This document shows positions 44,248-52,354 of a stretch of 64,000 nucleotides of DNA, one piece after another. Source of the DNA: Burkholderiaceae bacterium (GTDB taxonomy: Bacteria; Pseudomonadota; Gammaproteobacteria; Burkholderiales; Burkholderiaceae_C); the NCBI GenBank assembly GCA_024235955.1, contig JACKLJ010000002.1, forward strand, positions 682,001-746,000, given 5' to 3'. The notes below the pieces were generated by a model, which did no database searches, was not told the origin of the DNA, and saw only the letters and a program-made list of their open reading frames with translations. A program made the position numbers and the translations under genes. Numbering within the stretch: the stretch's first letter is position 1; the number at the start of each line of letters is the position of its first letter.

Positions 44248-45399
44248 ATGCGCTGGGATATCTTCTGCCGCGTCATCGACAACCTGGGCGACATCGGCGT
44301 GTGCTGGCGCCTGGGCGCCGAGCTGGCCGCGCGCGGCGACACGGTGCGCCTATGGGTGGACGCGCCCGAGCCCCTGGCCTGGATGGCCCCCGGCGCGCTG
44401 GAAGGCCGCTGGCCCGGCGTGCAGGTGCTGCGCTGGACCGAGCCGCTACCGGCCGCGCTGCTGCGCGGCCTGCCCCCTGCAGACGTCTGGGTGGAGGCCT
44501 TCGGTTGCACGATTGCACCTGAATTCATAGCACACTTCGCAGATTATGCGAGGTCTGAAGACTCAAAGCACTTCGAACTGCCCGTCTGGCTCAACCTCGA
44601 ATACCTGAGCGCCGAGCCCTGGGTGGAACGCATGCACGCCCTGCCCTCGCCCGTGCTGCACGGCCCGGCGGCGGGCCGCACCAAGTGGTTCTTCTACCCC
44701 GGCTTCACGCCCGCCACCGGCAGCCTGCTGCAAGAACGCGACCTGCTGGCGCGCCAGGCGGAGTTCGATAGCGCCGCCTGGCTGGCGCGGCACAGCATCG
44801 CGGTGGCCGATGGCGCGCGCGTCGTCTCGCTGTTCTGTTACGAACCGGCTGCCCTGGCCCCGCTGCTCCGCCAGTGGGCCGCGCCGGGCAGCGCGCCCGT
44901 GCACCTGCTCGTCACCCACGGCCGTGCGGGCGCCCATGCAGAGAAGATTTCCAATGAAATCGGCCTCCAGCCCTTGCATGGCGGGCGCAGGCAGCTATCG
45001 ATTTCATACCTGTCCGCGCTACCGCAGACCGGGTACGACGAACTGCTGTGGGCCTGCGGGCTCAACTTCGTGCGCGGGGAAGACTCGCTCACCCGTGCGC
45101 TCTGGGCCGGCCGGCCTTTCGTGTGGCAGCTGTACCCGCAGGACGATGATGCCCACCACGCCAAGCTGGAAGCCTTTCTGGACTGGCTGCAGGCACCGGC
45201 CACGCTGCGCCGCTTTCATCGCCAGTGGAACGGCATGGAGCCGCCCACGGCCGAGGTGCTGGCCGCCGCCGGCGACCCCGCCACGCTGGCCGACTGGGCA
45301 GCCTGCGCCCAGGCCGCGCGCCAGCGCCTGTTGACCCAGGTCAGGGCCCAGGGCGACCTGGCCACGCGGCTTGCCCGTTTCGTGGCCGAAAAGCGTTAA
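44248..45399 (+). CDS. earP: EF-P arginine rhamnosyltransferase EarP
   Basis: Inverting GT-B glycosyltransferase that moves rhamnose from dTDP-L-rhamnose to Arg32 of EF-P, needed to rescue ribosomes at polyproline. 383 residues; the signature opening WDIFCRVIDNLGDIGVCWRLGAELA holds the catalytic Asp pair, and the C-terminal half has LLWACGLNFVRGEDSLTRALWAGRPFVWQLYPQDD, including the nucleotide-sugar site. Residues about 233-254 (AEKISNEIGLQPLHGGRRQ) derive from repeat A copy 13 in frame. A second lower-GC stretch (44515-44575, APEFIAHFADYARSEDSK) also looks inserted. The partner efp follows. Confidence 0.92.
   Translation: MRWDIFCRVIDNLGDIGVCWRLGAELAARGDTVRLWVDAPEPLAWMAPGALEGRWPGVQVLRWTEPLPAALLRGLPPADVWVEAFGCTIAPEFIAHFADYARSEDSKHFELPVWLNLEYLSAEPWVERMHALPSPVLHGPAAGRTKWFFYPGFTPATGSLLQERDLLARQAEFDSAAWLARHSIAVADGARVVSLFCYEPAALAPLLRQWAAPGSAPVHLLVTHGRAGAHAEKISNEIGLQPLHGGRRQLSISYLSALPQTGYDELLWACGLNFVRGEDSLTRALWAGRPFVWQLYPQDDDAHHAKLEAFLDWLQAPATLRRFHRQWNGMEPPTAEVLAAAGDPATLADWAACAQAARQRLLTQVRAQGDLATRLARFVAEKR
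44945..45008 (-). repeat. Repeat A, copy 13, inside earP
   Basis: Inverted copy of high quality on the plus strand: AAATCGGCCTCCAGCCC, spacer CTTGCATGG, CGGGCGCAGGCAGCTATC. It is read through in the earP frame as residues about 233-254. Confidence 0.85.
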
Positions 45400-45590
45400 A
45401 ATACAAGGCTTTGCAAAGTGCGCCGGCCGGCGCCACCGAGATTCAAGGAATGCCGGCCCAGCCCGCCACTACCGCTGAAAGGCAGCGGGTTGGAGCGGGT
45501 GGCACGGCCCCAAGCCGGGACTCAACGGACCGAGAAGCCCCTGCAGCGCCTGGCAGCACCCATTTTTCATTCCCAAGCTGGAAACACACC

Positions 45591-46145
45591 ATGAAAGTCG
45601 CCCAGGAAATCCGCGCAGGCAATGTGATCATGCACGGCAAGGACCCCATGATCGTCCTGAAAACCGAATACGCCCGTGGCGGCCGCGGCGCCGCCACCGT
45701 GCGCATGAAGCTGAAGGCCCTGCTCAACAACATGGGCACCGAAGTCGTCTTCAAGGCCGACGACAAGATGGACCAGGTCATCCTCGACCACAAGGAATGC
45801 ACCTACTCCTACTTCGCCGACCCGATGTACGTGTTCATGGACACCGAGTACAACCAGTACGAGGTGGAAGCCGAGAACATGGGCGACACCCTGAACTACC
45901 TCGAAGACGGCATGGCCGTTGAAGTGGTGTTCTACGACGGCAAGGCCATCTCCGTCGAACTGCCCACGAGCGTGGAGCGCGAAATCACCTGGACCGAGCC
46001 GGCCGTCAAGGGCGATACCTCGGGCAAGGTGCTCAAGCCCGCCAAGATCGCCACCGGCTTCGAAGTGCCCGTACCGCTGTTCGTCAACCAGGGCGACAAG
46101 ATCGAGATCGACACCCGCACGGGCGAGTACCGCAAGCGCGTGTAA
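45591..46145 (+). CDS. efp: Elongation factor P
   Basis: Binds the ribosome between P and E sites and relieves stalling at consecutive prolines. 184 residues in three beta-barrel domains. Residue 32 in the loop Y27-ARGGRGAA is Arg (R32), the residue rhamnosylated by EarP, in place of the Lys of EpmA-type EF-P. The last domain has VELPTSVEREI and NQGDKIEIDTRTGEYRKRV. ATG at 45591; earP lies 191 bases upstream, and a TAAAAT (45397-45402) overlapping the earP stop may be its -10 box. Confidence 0.96.
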   Translation: MKVAQEIRAGNVIMHGKDPMIVLKTEYARGGRGAATVRMKLKALLNNMGTEVVFKADDKMDQVILDHKECTYSYFADPMYVFMDTEYNQYEVEAENMGDTLNYLEDGMAVEVVFYDGKAISVELPTSVEREITWTEPAVKGDTSGKVLKPAKIATGFEVPVPLFVNQGDKIEIDTRTGEYRKRV

Positions 46146-46162
46146 CCCCTGGGGCGCCGGCG

Positions 46163-46262
46163 CGCCTTCCCTCTTTTCCTGCGGAAGGGGGGCGGCGCCG
46201 GAGGCCGGTGCAAGCCCGGCCTTGGCGCCCGCTGGCATGGCATGCTCCGCGGCCACCGGAAT
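46163..46262 (+). repeat. Repeat B, copy 4
   Basis: Pyrimidine/purine hairpin CCCTCTT / AAGGGGG, then stem GAGGCCGG / CCGGCCTT around TGCAAGC (46201-46223; one G-T pair), then GGCATGCTCCGCGGCC. Lies just after efp. Confidence 0.85.
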
Positions 46263-46312
46263 CTCCAGGAAGGCCGCTTTCAGATGTCCTTCCAAGATGC
46301 CCGCCCAAACTG

Positions 46313-46341
46313 AAAAAGCCCCGAATTTCGGGGCTTTTTTG
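46313..46341 (+). terminator. Terminator after efp
   Basis: AAAAAGCCCCGAA / TTCGGGGCTTTTTT; the flanking A run would also make it work on the other strand. Confidence 0.88.
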
Positions 46342-46394
46342 CGTTCTGACCCAGGCACGGCGGCCGCCGCCAGCTAGCATTAGAATAGCAACCC

Positions 46395-47267
46395 ATGGAA
46401 TCCACCGAAGACATCAAGCTCTCCACCCGGTCTCCGCTGGCCGATGCCTGGGCCGAGCTGCAGGCCCATGCCGACCGCGGCGAGCCCCTGCAGGCCGACG
46501 CCTACCGCCTCGCCTTCGCCGACCCCGAGTTCCTGCTGCGGCGCGACGCCCGCGGCATCCGCATTCAGCTCGAAATGCTCAAGCCCGAGCTCGATCTGAC
46601 GGAAGCCGGCGTCGCCAACACCGTGGTGGTGTACGGCAGCGCGCGCTTCCTGGCGCCCGAGCAGGCGGCCGAGCGCCTGGCCGCCGCCCAGGCCAGTGGC
46701 GACGCCGACGCCCTGCGCGCGGCCGAGCGCATGGTGCGCAATGCCCGCTACTACGAAGCCGCGCGCGAGTTCGGCCGCACCGTGGCCACCTACAGCCTGA
46801 AGCTGCCGCAGGAAGAGAAGCTCTACATCTGCACCGGCGGCGGCCCCGGCGTGATGGAGGCCGCCAACCGCGGCGCGCACGACGTCGGCGTGCCTTCGGT
46901 GGGCCTGAACATCGCACTGCCGCACGAGCAATCGGCCAACCCCTACGTCTCGCCGGAGCTGTGCTTCAAGTTCCACTACTTCGCCATGCGCAAGATGCAT
47001 TTCATGATGCGCGCCAAGGCGCTGGTGGCGTTCCCGGGCGGCTTCGGCACGCTCGACGAGCTGTTCGAGGTGCTGACCCTGGTGCAGACCCGCAAGGCCA
47101 AGCCGGTGCCCATCGTGCTGTTCGGCGGTGACTACTGGAACCGCCTGCTGCACCTGGACGTGCTGGTGGAAGAAGGCGCCATCTCGCCCGAAGACCTGCA
47201 GCTCTTCACCGTGGTGGACGATCCGGCGGACGCCTGGCGCGTCATCCGCGACTTCTACGGCCTCTGA
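46395..47267 (+). CDS. LOG-family (cytokinin-activating-like) nucleotide phosphoribohydrolase
   Basis: Soluble Rossmann protein of 290 residues. The LOG signature is clear: TVVVYGSARF, ICTGGGPGVMEAANRGAHDVG, MRAKALVAFPGGFGTLDELFEVLTLVQT with the PGGxGTxxE motif (catalytic Glu). Members hydrolyse nucleoside 5'-monophosphates to base and ribose 5-phosphate; bacterial YgdH/PpnN-like relatives degrade purine nucleotides. Often mis-named lysine decarboxylase. The extra 75 N-terminal residues fit the longer bacterial subgroup. ATG at 46395; the hydratase gene follows after 28 bases. Confidence 0.88.
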   Translation: MESTEDIKLSTRSPLADAWAELQAHADRGEPLQADAYRLAFADPEFLLRRDARGIRIQLEMLKPELDLTEAGVANTVVVYGSARFLAPEQAAERLAAAQASGDADALRAAERMVRNARYYEAAREFGRTVATYSLKLPQEEKLYICTGGGPGVMEAANRGAHDVGVPSVGLNIALPHEQSANPYVSPELCFKFHYFAMRKMHFMMRAKALVAFPGGFGTLDELFEVLTLVQTRKAKPVPIVLFGGDYWNRLLHLDVLVEEGAISPEDLQLFTVVDDPADAWRVIRDFYGL

Positions 47268-47295
47268 ACCAGCCCAACCCGCCGCAGCCGCCGTT

Positions 47296-48108
47296 GTGAC
47301 CGCCGCCCTCGCCCCAGAACAGTTGCTGGCCCACCACGACGACGGCACGCCCTGGCCCGCCGCCCTGCCCAGCCCCGCCTTCGACGACGTGGCCGAGGCC
47401 TATCGCACGGCCCTGACCGTGCGCCAGCTGCGCCAGGCCCGCGGCGAGCAGCCACGCGGCTTCAAGATCGGCTTCACCAACCGCCAGATCTGGGAGCGCT
47501 ACCGCGTGTACGCGCCCATCTGGGGCACGGTGTGGGACACCACGCTCATCATGACAAACGGTGCCGGCCGTATCGCGCTGCAGGGCACCTGCGAGCCGCG
47601 CATCGAGCCGGAGCTGGTGTTCGGCCTCAAACGCACGCCGCCGCCGGGCGCGGATCTGCAGGCGCTTTTTGAAGCTCTGGACTGGCTGGCGCCGGGCGTG
47701 GAGATCGTTCAATCGCACCGGCCCGGCTGGCGCTTCGCCTCCGCCGCCGAAACCGTGGCCGACGGCGGCCTGCACGCCCGCCTGCTGATAGGCCAGCCAC
47801 TGCCCGTCACCCGCCTGGGTGCCGACGCCGCCACGTTGCAGCAGGCGCTGGCCCACGCCTCGCTGCAGCTGAGCAAGGGCGGCACGCCGGTCGAACAGGG
47901 TGTCGGCGCCAACGTGCTGGACGACCCGTTGCAGGCCCTGCTGCACTTCCTGAACGAGTTGCGCGCCTGCCCCGGCGCCCCCGACCTGCAGGCCGGCGAC
48001 GTGGTCACCACCGGCACCTGGACCGACGCCTGGCCCGTCGCTCCCGGCGAGCACTGGCGCGTGAGCTACAGCGACGGCCTGGGCGCCCTCGACGTCGCCT
48101 TCGATTGA
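47296..48108 (+). CDS. 2-keto-4-pentenoate hydratase / FAH-superfamily protein
   Basis: 270 residues, GTG start. Fits the MhpD/hydratase-decarboxylase group of the fumarylacetoacetate hydrolase superfamily: RQLRQARGEQPRGFKIGFTNRQIW, the metal-binding acids in CEPRIEPELVFGL, and the closing GDVVTTGTWTDAWPVAPGEHW. Such enzymes add water to 2-hydroxy-2,4-dienoates in meta-cleavage pathways. No other catechol-pathway gene is nearby, so it may have another role. It probably shares a transcript with the LOG-family gene. Confidence 0.85.
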   Translation: MTAALAPEQLLAHHDDGTPWPAALPSPAFDDVAEAYRTALTVRQLRQARGEQPRGFKIGFTNRQIWERYRVYAPIWGTVWDTTLIMTNGAGRIALQGTCEPRIEPELVFGLKRTPPPGADLQALFEALDWLAPGVEIVQSHRPGWRFASAAETVADGGLHARLLIGQPLPVTRLGADAATLQQALAHASLQLSKGGTPVEQGVGANVLDDPLQALLHFLNELRACPGAPDLQAGDVVTTGTWTDAWPVAPGEHWRVSYSDGLGALDVAFD

Positions 48109-48136
48109 GCGGCGCCAGGCTGCCGCCAAGCACGCC

Positions 48137-48200
48137 GAATTTCAAGCCAAACAGGCCTCTGACCCTTTGCCAGCAGGCGCAGACAGCTACAAACTACGTA
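48137..48200 (-). repeat. Repeat A, copy 14
   Basis: Inverted copy: plus-strand AACAGGCCTCTGACC, spacer, CAGGCGCAGACAGCTAC. In the convergent gap between the hydratase and the beta-helix lipoprotein genes. Confidence 0.75.
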
Positions 48201-48217
48201 GCAACCTTGAGCAGAAG

Positions 48218-50266
48218 CTACCTGGGCCCGGCATTCTGAACAATGGCCGCAACGTCCGGCGCGGAAGCGGACGTGAGTGTGTTGTTCTGTATGACGACAT
48301 CGACCGCGGTTGCCGGAACGTAGGGCGCGTTCTGGCAGATCTCGAAAAAGACGGTGGGGTCTGCAAAGTAGTTGTTGGTGAACTTCAGGTTGCCGGCGGG
48401 CAGACACCCGCCCATGTCGGCCCCGTACGGCACCACGCCCGTCAACAGACACAAGTCCTGGGAGAGATTGGCGCCTTCAAAGGAAGTGCCATAGCCACAG
48501 GGGCCGAAATCGACCGTGCCGACCGGGTCATTGAGCGCCACGTTGTGATTCACCGTGACGTACTGCGAACCGCCATCGGTGTAGAAGATGTTGCCGCCAG
48601 CACCAGGGCGTTTTCCCTCTGCGACGTTGCCCTGGATGAGCAGCCCGTTCTCAAAACTCGTGCCTTGCGCGCCGTTCGTGTAGATGGCGCCGCCGTCCCA
48701 CAGCTTTTCGAGAAAGTTGCTGATGACGTTGTTCGTGATCTGGTTTCCGCCGAAAACGGTGGGCGTCGCATTCACGCCCCACATGCTGGGAGTGGCACTG
48801 GGCAGCCCGGGAAAGCCGCTCTGATCGAGCAGCCCCCAGCCCCATCCAATGGCGACGCCGCTCCATGGCACGTTGTGGATCGAATTGTGAGACACCACGG
48901 TGCCACGGGTGAACCCGATGTAGATCGCGGCGGTGTCCCAGTAGTCGCGCCCCGTGTCCTGGATCACGTTGTCGAGAATCTGGTTGCCGCTGTTGACCGA
49001 TTGCGCGTCGGGGCGCATGTCTTGCGGGCTGATCCCCCCCACGATCAGCGCCGATGACGAGATGTCGACAAAGTGATTTTTCTGGATCAGGTTGTTCTGG
49101 CACCCGGCTCCCAACGACACCGCTGCGCCGCCAAGGTGCTTGAACGTGTTGCCGATGAACGCCACGTTGCGTGCGTACTTCAGGGCGATGTTGCCGGGCG
49201 TCGGGTAGGTGGTGGGCTGATGGCCGATCGCGCTGTACGCGTAGTTGCTGCCCATCAGCAGGTTGCCGCTTTGGTCCGAGACATAGCCATCGCCCGAATT
49301 GGGCAAGAGCCAGGTGGCATGGGCGAACTCGAGATTCCGGAACTGCAGGCCCGTCACCGGAGCGGACGCCTGCCCGTTGATCTGGAGAAGAGACTCGAGC
49401 ACCGGCAGATAGGCGTTCTGCGGCGGCGTCGATGCATCCATGAGATAGGTCACCGTCTTCGCATAGGGATCGAGGTACCACATGGTGGGTTCGGTGAGAA
49501 ACTCCGGCGCGTTTTCGAGCCAGCTGAGCTGGTAGAAGCTCCACTGCGTCGGAAAGGTGTTCGCGTTGCTCCAGCAGGGATCAGCCATCGCCAGCGTACC
49601 GCCGGCGTAGCTGTTCACCGGACATCTCATCATCTTCCACTGCGTGGTCGTGACGGCCTCGACGAGTTCCGGATGCGTCAGCGGCGGCGGCGCACCCATC
49701 GCCTGAAACCCCTTGCTCATCCACTTGTAGTCCGGATTGATCGGTGTGGTGGTGTTCGAACGTGCCCGAATGGCGCGGTTGTCACCCACGTAGAACTGGC
49801 GCGGCATGACGCCGGCCGGCAGTTCAGGAACGCTGGCCACGCACCGGGCACCGCTGCATTGGAAACCGGTCACGGGCAAGCCACCTGAGATGACCACGGG
49901 CTCGGCGTTGCCGGGCGCAGCCTGGTAGACGACTTCATGGCCAAGCGATCCAGAGTCCTGCGCGTCGAAAGCGAGCGGCGCCGTCAGGGCATAGACCCCG
50001 CCCCGGATGTTGACGTCGATCCTGCACGCCCCTTTTCTGGCGTCGTTGCGCACGGTCAGTCTTGCTCTGTCGATCGTCGCGAACGGATGATCTGCGCTGC
50101 CATCGCCCGTGGCGTCGCTTCCGGAGGTCGATACCCAATAGGCAGCACATGCGTCCGTGGCGCTGGCCCCTGAACCGCCACCGCACCCCTGCACCAGGAA
50201 GACGCTTAGAAACAAGAAGGCGGAGAAAGCCGCCCGTAGGATGAATCGCGAACTGGATGCAAGCAT
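48218..50266 (-). CDS. Secreted right-handed beta-helix lipoprotein
   Basis: About 682 residues from the ATG at 50266. Lipoprotein signal: charged N-terminus, hydrophobic AAFSAFLFLSVF and lipobox LVQGC with Cys28, so it is anchored to a membrane after export. Residues after 60 (YWVSTSGSDATGDGSADHPFATIDRA) begin like polysaccharide-lyase/pectate-lyase-type parallel beta-helix proteins, and the remainder has repeated N-rich turns (NNLIQKNHF, NQILDNVIQDT, HNSIHNV, NQITNNVISN, NHNVALND). The likely role is binding or cleaving a polysaccharide, or adhesion. Less GC-rich than its neighbours by eye and directly downstream of ssrA. An in-frame start at 50404 would spoil the signal peptide. Confidence 0.85.
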   Translation of the reverse strand: MLASSSRFILRAAFSAFLFLSVFLVQGCGGGSGASATDACAAYWVSTSGSDATGDGSADHPFATIDRARLTVRNDARKGACRIDVNIRGGVYALTAPLAFDAQDSGSLGHEVVYQAAPGNAEPVVISGGLPVTGFQCSGARCVASVPELPAGVMPRQFYVGDNRAIRARSNTTTPINPDYKWMSKGFQAMGAPPPLTHPELVEAVTTTQWKMMRCPVNSYAGGTLAMADPCWSNANTFPTQWSFYQLSWLENAPEFLTEPTMWYLDPYAKTVTYLMDASTPPQNAYLPVLESLLQINGQASAPVTGLQFRNLEFAHATWLLPNSGDGYVSDQSGNLLMGSNYAYSAIGHQPTTYPTPGNIALKYARNVAFIGNTFKHLGGAAVSLGAGCQNNLIQKNHFVDISSSALIVGGISPQDMRPDAQSVNSGNQILDNVIQDTGRDYWDTAAIYIGFTRGTVVSHNSIHNVPWSGVAIGWGWGLLDQSGFPGLPSATPSMWGVNATPTVFGGNQITNNVISNFLEKLWDGGAIYTNGAQGTSFENGLLIQGNVAEGKRPGAGGNIFYTDGGSQYVTVNHNVALNDPVGTVDFGPCGYGTSFEGANLSQDLCLLTGVVPYGADMGGCLPAGNLKFTNNYFADPTVFFEICQNAPYVPATAVDVVIQNNTLTSASAPDVAAIVQNAGPR

Positions 50267-50470
50267 GAGGTTGAAGCTCGTTGGGACAGCGTCCGAAATT
50301 CCGCTGGAGAACCACCCGGTGACAAGCCATCGAACAGTCCATACGAAGAACTGTCGACCAAGGCCAGAAAACAACCTGTGGTTGCCCAACATGTTCCCCG
50401 ACACCCTCGCCAGTCGTCAACACATGGCCGAAATCACTTCAAGCTATGTTGTTGATTTTTCATAGAAAAA

Positions 50471-50499
50471 GGCCGCCAAGTGTATGTCCTTGGCGGCCT
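50471..50499 (-). terminator. Terminator of tmRNA
   Basis: GGCCGCCAAG / CTTGGCGGCC stem; on the minus strand it is followed by TTTTTC, just downstream of the ssrA 3' end. Confidence 0.85.
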
Positions 50500-50512
50500 T
50501 TGTACAGGGTAA

Positions 50513-50888
50513 TGGTGGAGCTGGCGGGAATTGAACCCGCGTCCGCAAACCTTCCTCGCGCAGATCTACATGTTTAGCGAGCTGTATTGGATCTCACCGC
50601 CCGGATCGCGCAGTCGCACGCTACCCGGACGGCCAGCACCCTTGGATCTCGCCTGCGCCCAAGGTGCCCGGACACAGACCAGCCAATGTGAATGCCCTCG
50701 CAGCCGGGACGGCTTGCGCCGCCCTTGCCCAGCCCATTGGCCAACTGTTGCGAGGCTCACCGGTGTTTAAGCGGCGAGTGCGAAACGTTCGTCGTTTGCA
50801 GTTAGTTTGTTTCAGCTGTTTTACGAGGTGACTGAACCTCGACATGCACCACTGCGATTCCAACCCACGTCGAAACCAGTGCAGCCCC
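50513..50888 (-). ncRNA. ssrA: Transfer-messenger RNA (tmRNA)
   Basis: Minus strand, 376 nt. tRNA-like ends: 5' GGGGCTG pairs with CAGCTCC before ACCA, and the T-arm GGTTCAATTCC type sequence (plus-strand GAATTGAACCC) is visible. The 5' part has CTGGTTTCGACG. The internal reading frame encodes the tag ANDERFALAA followed by TAA (about 50766-50800), nearly identical to known betaproteobacterial tags. Rescues ribosomes stalled on mRNA lacking a stop codon. Confidence 0.97.
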
Positions 50889-50898
50889 AGTACCGAGC

Positions 50899-50925
50899 AT
50901 TTTAGGCCGGATCGAGCAGTTTCAA
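50899..50925 (-). promoter_or_regulatory. Promoter of ssrA overlapping the gph stop
   Basis: Minus-strand TTGAAA (50920-50925), 15 bases, TAAAAT (50899-50904). The -10 box contains the gph stop codon TAA, and the RNA 5' end lies 10 bases downstream. Confidence 0.65.
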
Positions 50926-51588
50926 GAGTTCGCCCGGTTGCCCGATAACGACGTCGGCACCCCAGGCGTGCGGATTGGCCTGCGCGCCAAGGTAGCCGTA
51001 GCCCGCGGCCACCGTGCGCACGCCGGCGGCGCGGCCAGCAGCGATGTCGCGCTCATCGTCGCCCACGTACAGGCTGGCATGGGCTTCGACACCGGCCAGG
51101 CGCAGTGCAGCCAGCACGGGCTCTGGGTGCGGTTTGGTGTGCGGCGTGGAATCGCCGCTGATCACCACGGCGGCCCCCTGCAGCAGCGGCAGCCCGGCGA
51201 CCAGCGGCTCGGTGAAGCGGCGGGCCTTGTTGGTGACCACACCCCAGGGCACGCCGCGCGCCTGCAGGGTTGCCAGCAAGGCGGCCACCCCCTCGAAGGC
51301 CTGCGTGCAATGGAGCAGCCGGCGGGCGTAGTGCTCGAGGAATTCCTCGCGCAACGCCTGGTAGTCCGGCGCATCGGGGCCGATACCGAAGGCGATGGCA
51401 AGCATGCCACGCGCACCGGAACTGGCATGCGGACGGTAAACCTCCAACGGCAGCGACGGCATGCCGCGCGCGGTGCGCATGGCGTCAGCGGCCAGTGCCA
51501 GATCAGGAGCGCTGTCGATCAGGGTGCCGTCCAGATCGAACAGCACGCAGCGCACCGGCGCCCAGGCTGGCAGCAACGCCATGTTCAC
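50902..51588 (-). CDS. gph: Phosphoglycolate phosphatase (HAD family)
   Basis: Dephosphorylates 2-phosphoglycolate, a product of DNA 3'-end repair and photorespiration-like oxygenation. 228 residues with HAD motif I FDLDGTLIDS, cap helices, motif II VVTNK, and motif III/IV KPHPEPVLAAL ... YVGDDERDIAAGRAAG. GTG at 51588 overlaps the ubiG stop (GTGA); an ATG two codons later is an alternative. The ubiG-gph pairing is common in proteobacteria. Confidence 0.9.
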   Translation of the reverse strand: MNMALLPAWAPVRCVLFDLDGTLIDSAPDLALAADAMRTARGMPSLPLEVYRPHASSGARGMLAIAFGIGPDAPDYQALREEFLEHYARRLLHCTQAFEGVAALLATLQARGVPWGVVTNKARRFTEPLVAGLPLLQGAAVVISGDSTPHTKPHPEPVLAALRLAGVEAHASLYVGDDERDIAAGRAAGVRTVAAGYGYLGAQANPHAWGADVVIGQPGELLKLLDPA

Positions 51589-52304
51589 CCCTGCGCGGGT
51601 TTGGTCATGGCCAGCATGTAGTTCACGCTGGTGTCGCGGCTCAGCCGGTAGCGGCGCGTGAGCGGGTTGTATTCCAGCCCGCTGCTGGCGGTGGTGACCA
51701 GGCCAGCCTCACGGCCAAACCGGGCCAGCTCGCTGGGGCGCAGCATGCGCGCATATTCGTGCGTGCCGCGTGGCACCAGGTTCAACAGATATTCGGCGCC
51801 CACGATGGCGAGCATGAACGACTTGGGGTTGCGGTTGATGGTGGAAAAGCACACCGTACCGCCGGGCTTCACCAGCTGCGCGCAGGCTGCCACGACCGAC
51901 GCAGGATCAGGCACATGCTCCAGCATCTCCATGCAGGTAACCAGATCGAACTGGGCTGGTTGCTCTTCAGCCAGGGCTTCGGCGGCCACGAGACGGTAGC
52001 TGAGGTTGGCCGTACCGGCCTCCAGCGCGTGCAACTGGGCCACCTTGAGCGATTTGTCGGCCAGGTCGATGCCCAACACGTCGGCGCCCTTGCGCGCCAT
52101 GGCGTCGGCCAGAATGCCACCGCCGCAACCCACGTCGACCACACGGCGGCCAGCCAGCGGACATTGCCGATCGATCCAGTCCAGCCGCAGGGGGTTAATG
52201 GCATGCAGTGGCGCGAACTCGCCCTCCAGATCCCACCACCGGTGGGCGAGCGAAGAAAACTTGGCGAGTTCAGCCGGATCGACGTTGGTGGCAGCAGCGC
52301 TCAT
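51585..52304 (-). CDS. ubiG: Bifunctional ubiquinone O-methyltransferase UbiG
   Basis: SAM-dependent enzyme for both O-methylations of ubiquinone synthesis. 239 residues from MSAAATNVD. Family opening DPAELAKFSSLAHRWWDLEGEFAPLHAINPLRLDWI, SAM motif VVDVGCGGGILADAMARKGADVLGIDLA, and LVTCMEMLEHVPDPASVV. The terminal NYMLAMTKP is typical. Followed directly by gph. Confidence 0.95.
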   Translation of the reverse strand: MSAAATNVDPAELAKFSSLAHRWWDLEGEFAPLHAINPLRLDWIDRQCPLAGRRVVDVGCGGGILADAMARKGADVLGIDLADKSLKVAQLHALEAGTANLSYRLVAAEALAEEQPAQFDLVTCMEMLEHVPDPASVVAACAQLVKPGGTVCFSTINRNPKSFMLAIVGAEYLLNLVPRGTHEYARMLRPSELARFGREAGLVTTASSGLEYNPLTRRYRLSRDTSVNYMLAMTKPAQG

Positions 52305-52354
52305 GGGTTGAATTGTCCCACGCCCCCCTGACACCGCGCCTTGCGGGCCCGGCG

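Noticed and set aside
44515..44575. A second repeat A copy in earP
   Set aside because: Only a seven-base match (TCATAGC) and lower GC support it, which is too little to list as a copy.
48200..50520. Attachment-site duplication of the ssrA 3' end flanking the beta-helix gene
   Set aside because: No second copy of the ssrA end was seen near 48.2 kb, and no integrase is present; island origin stays a suggestion.
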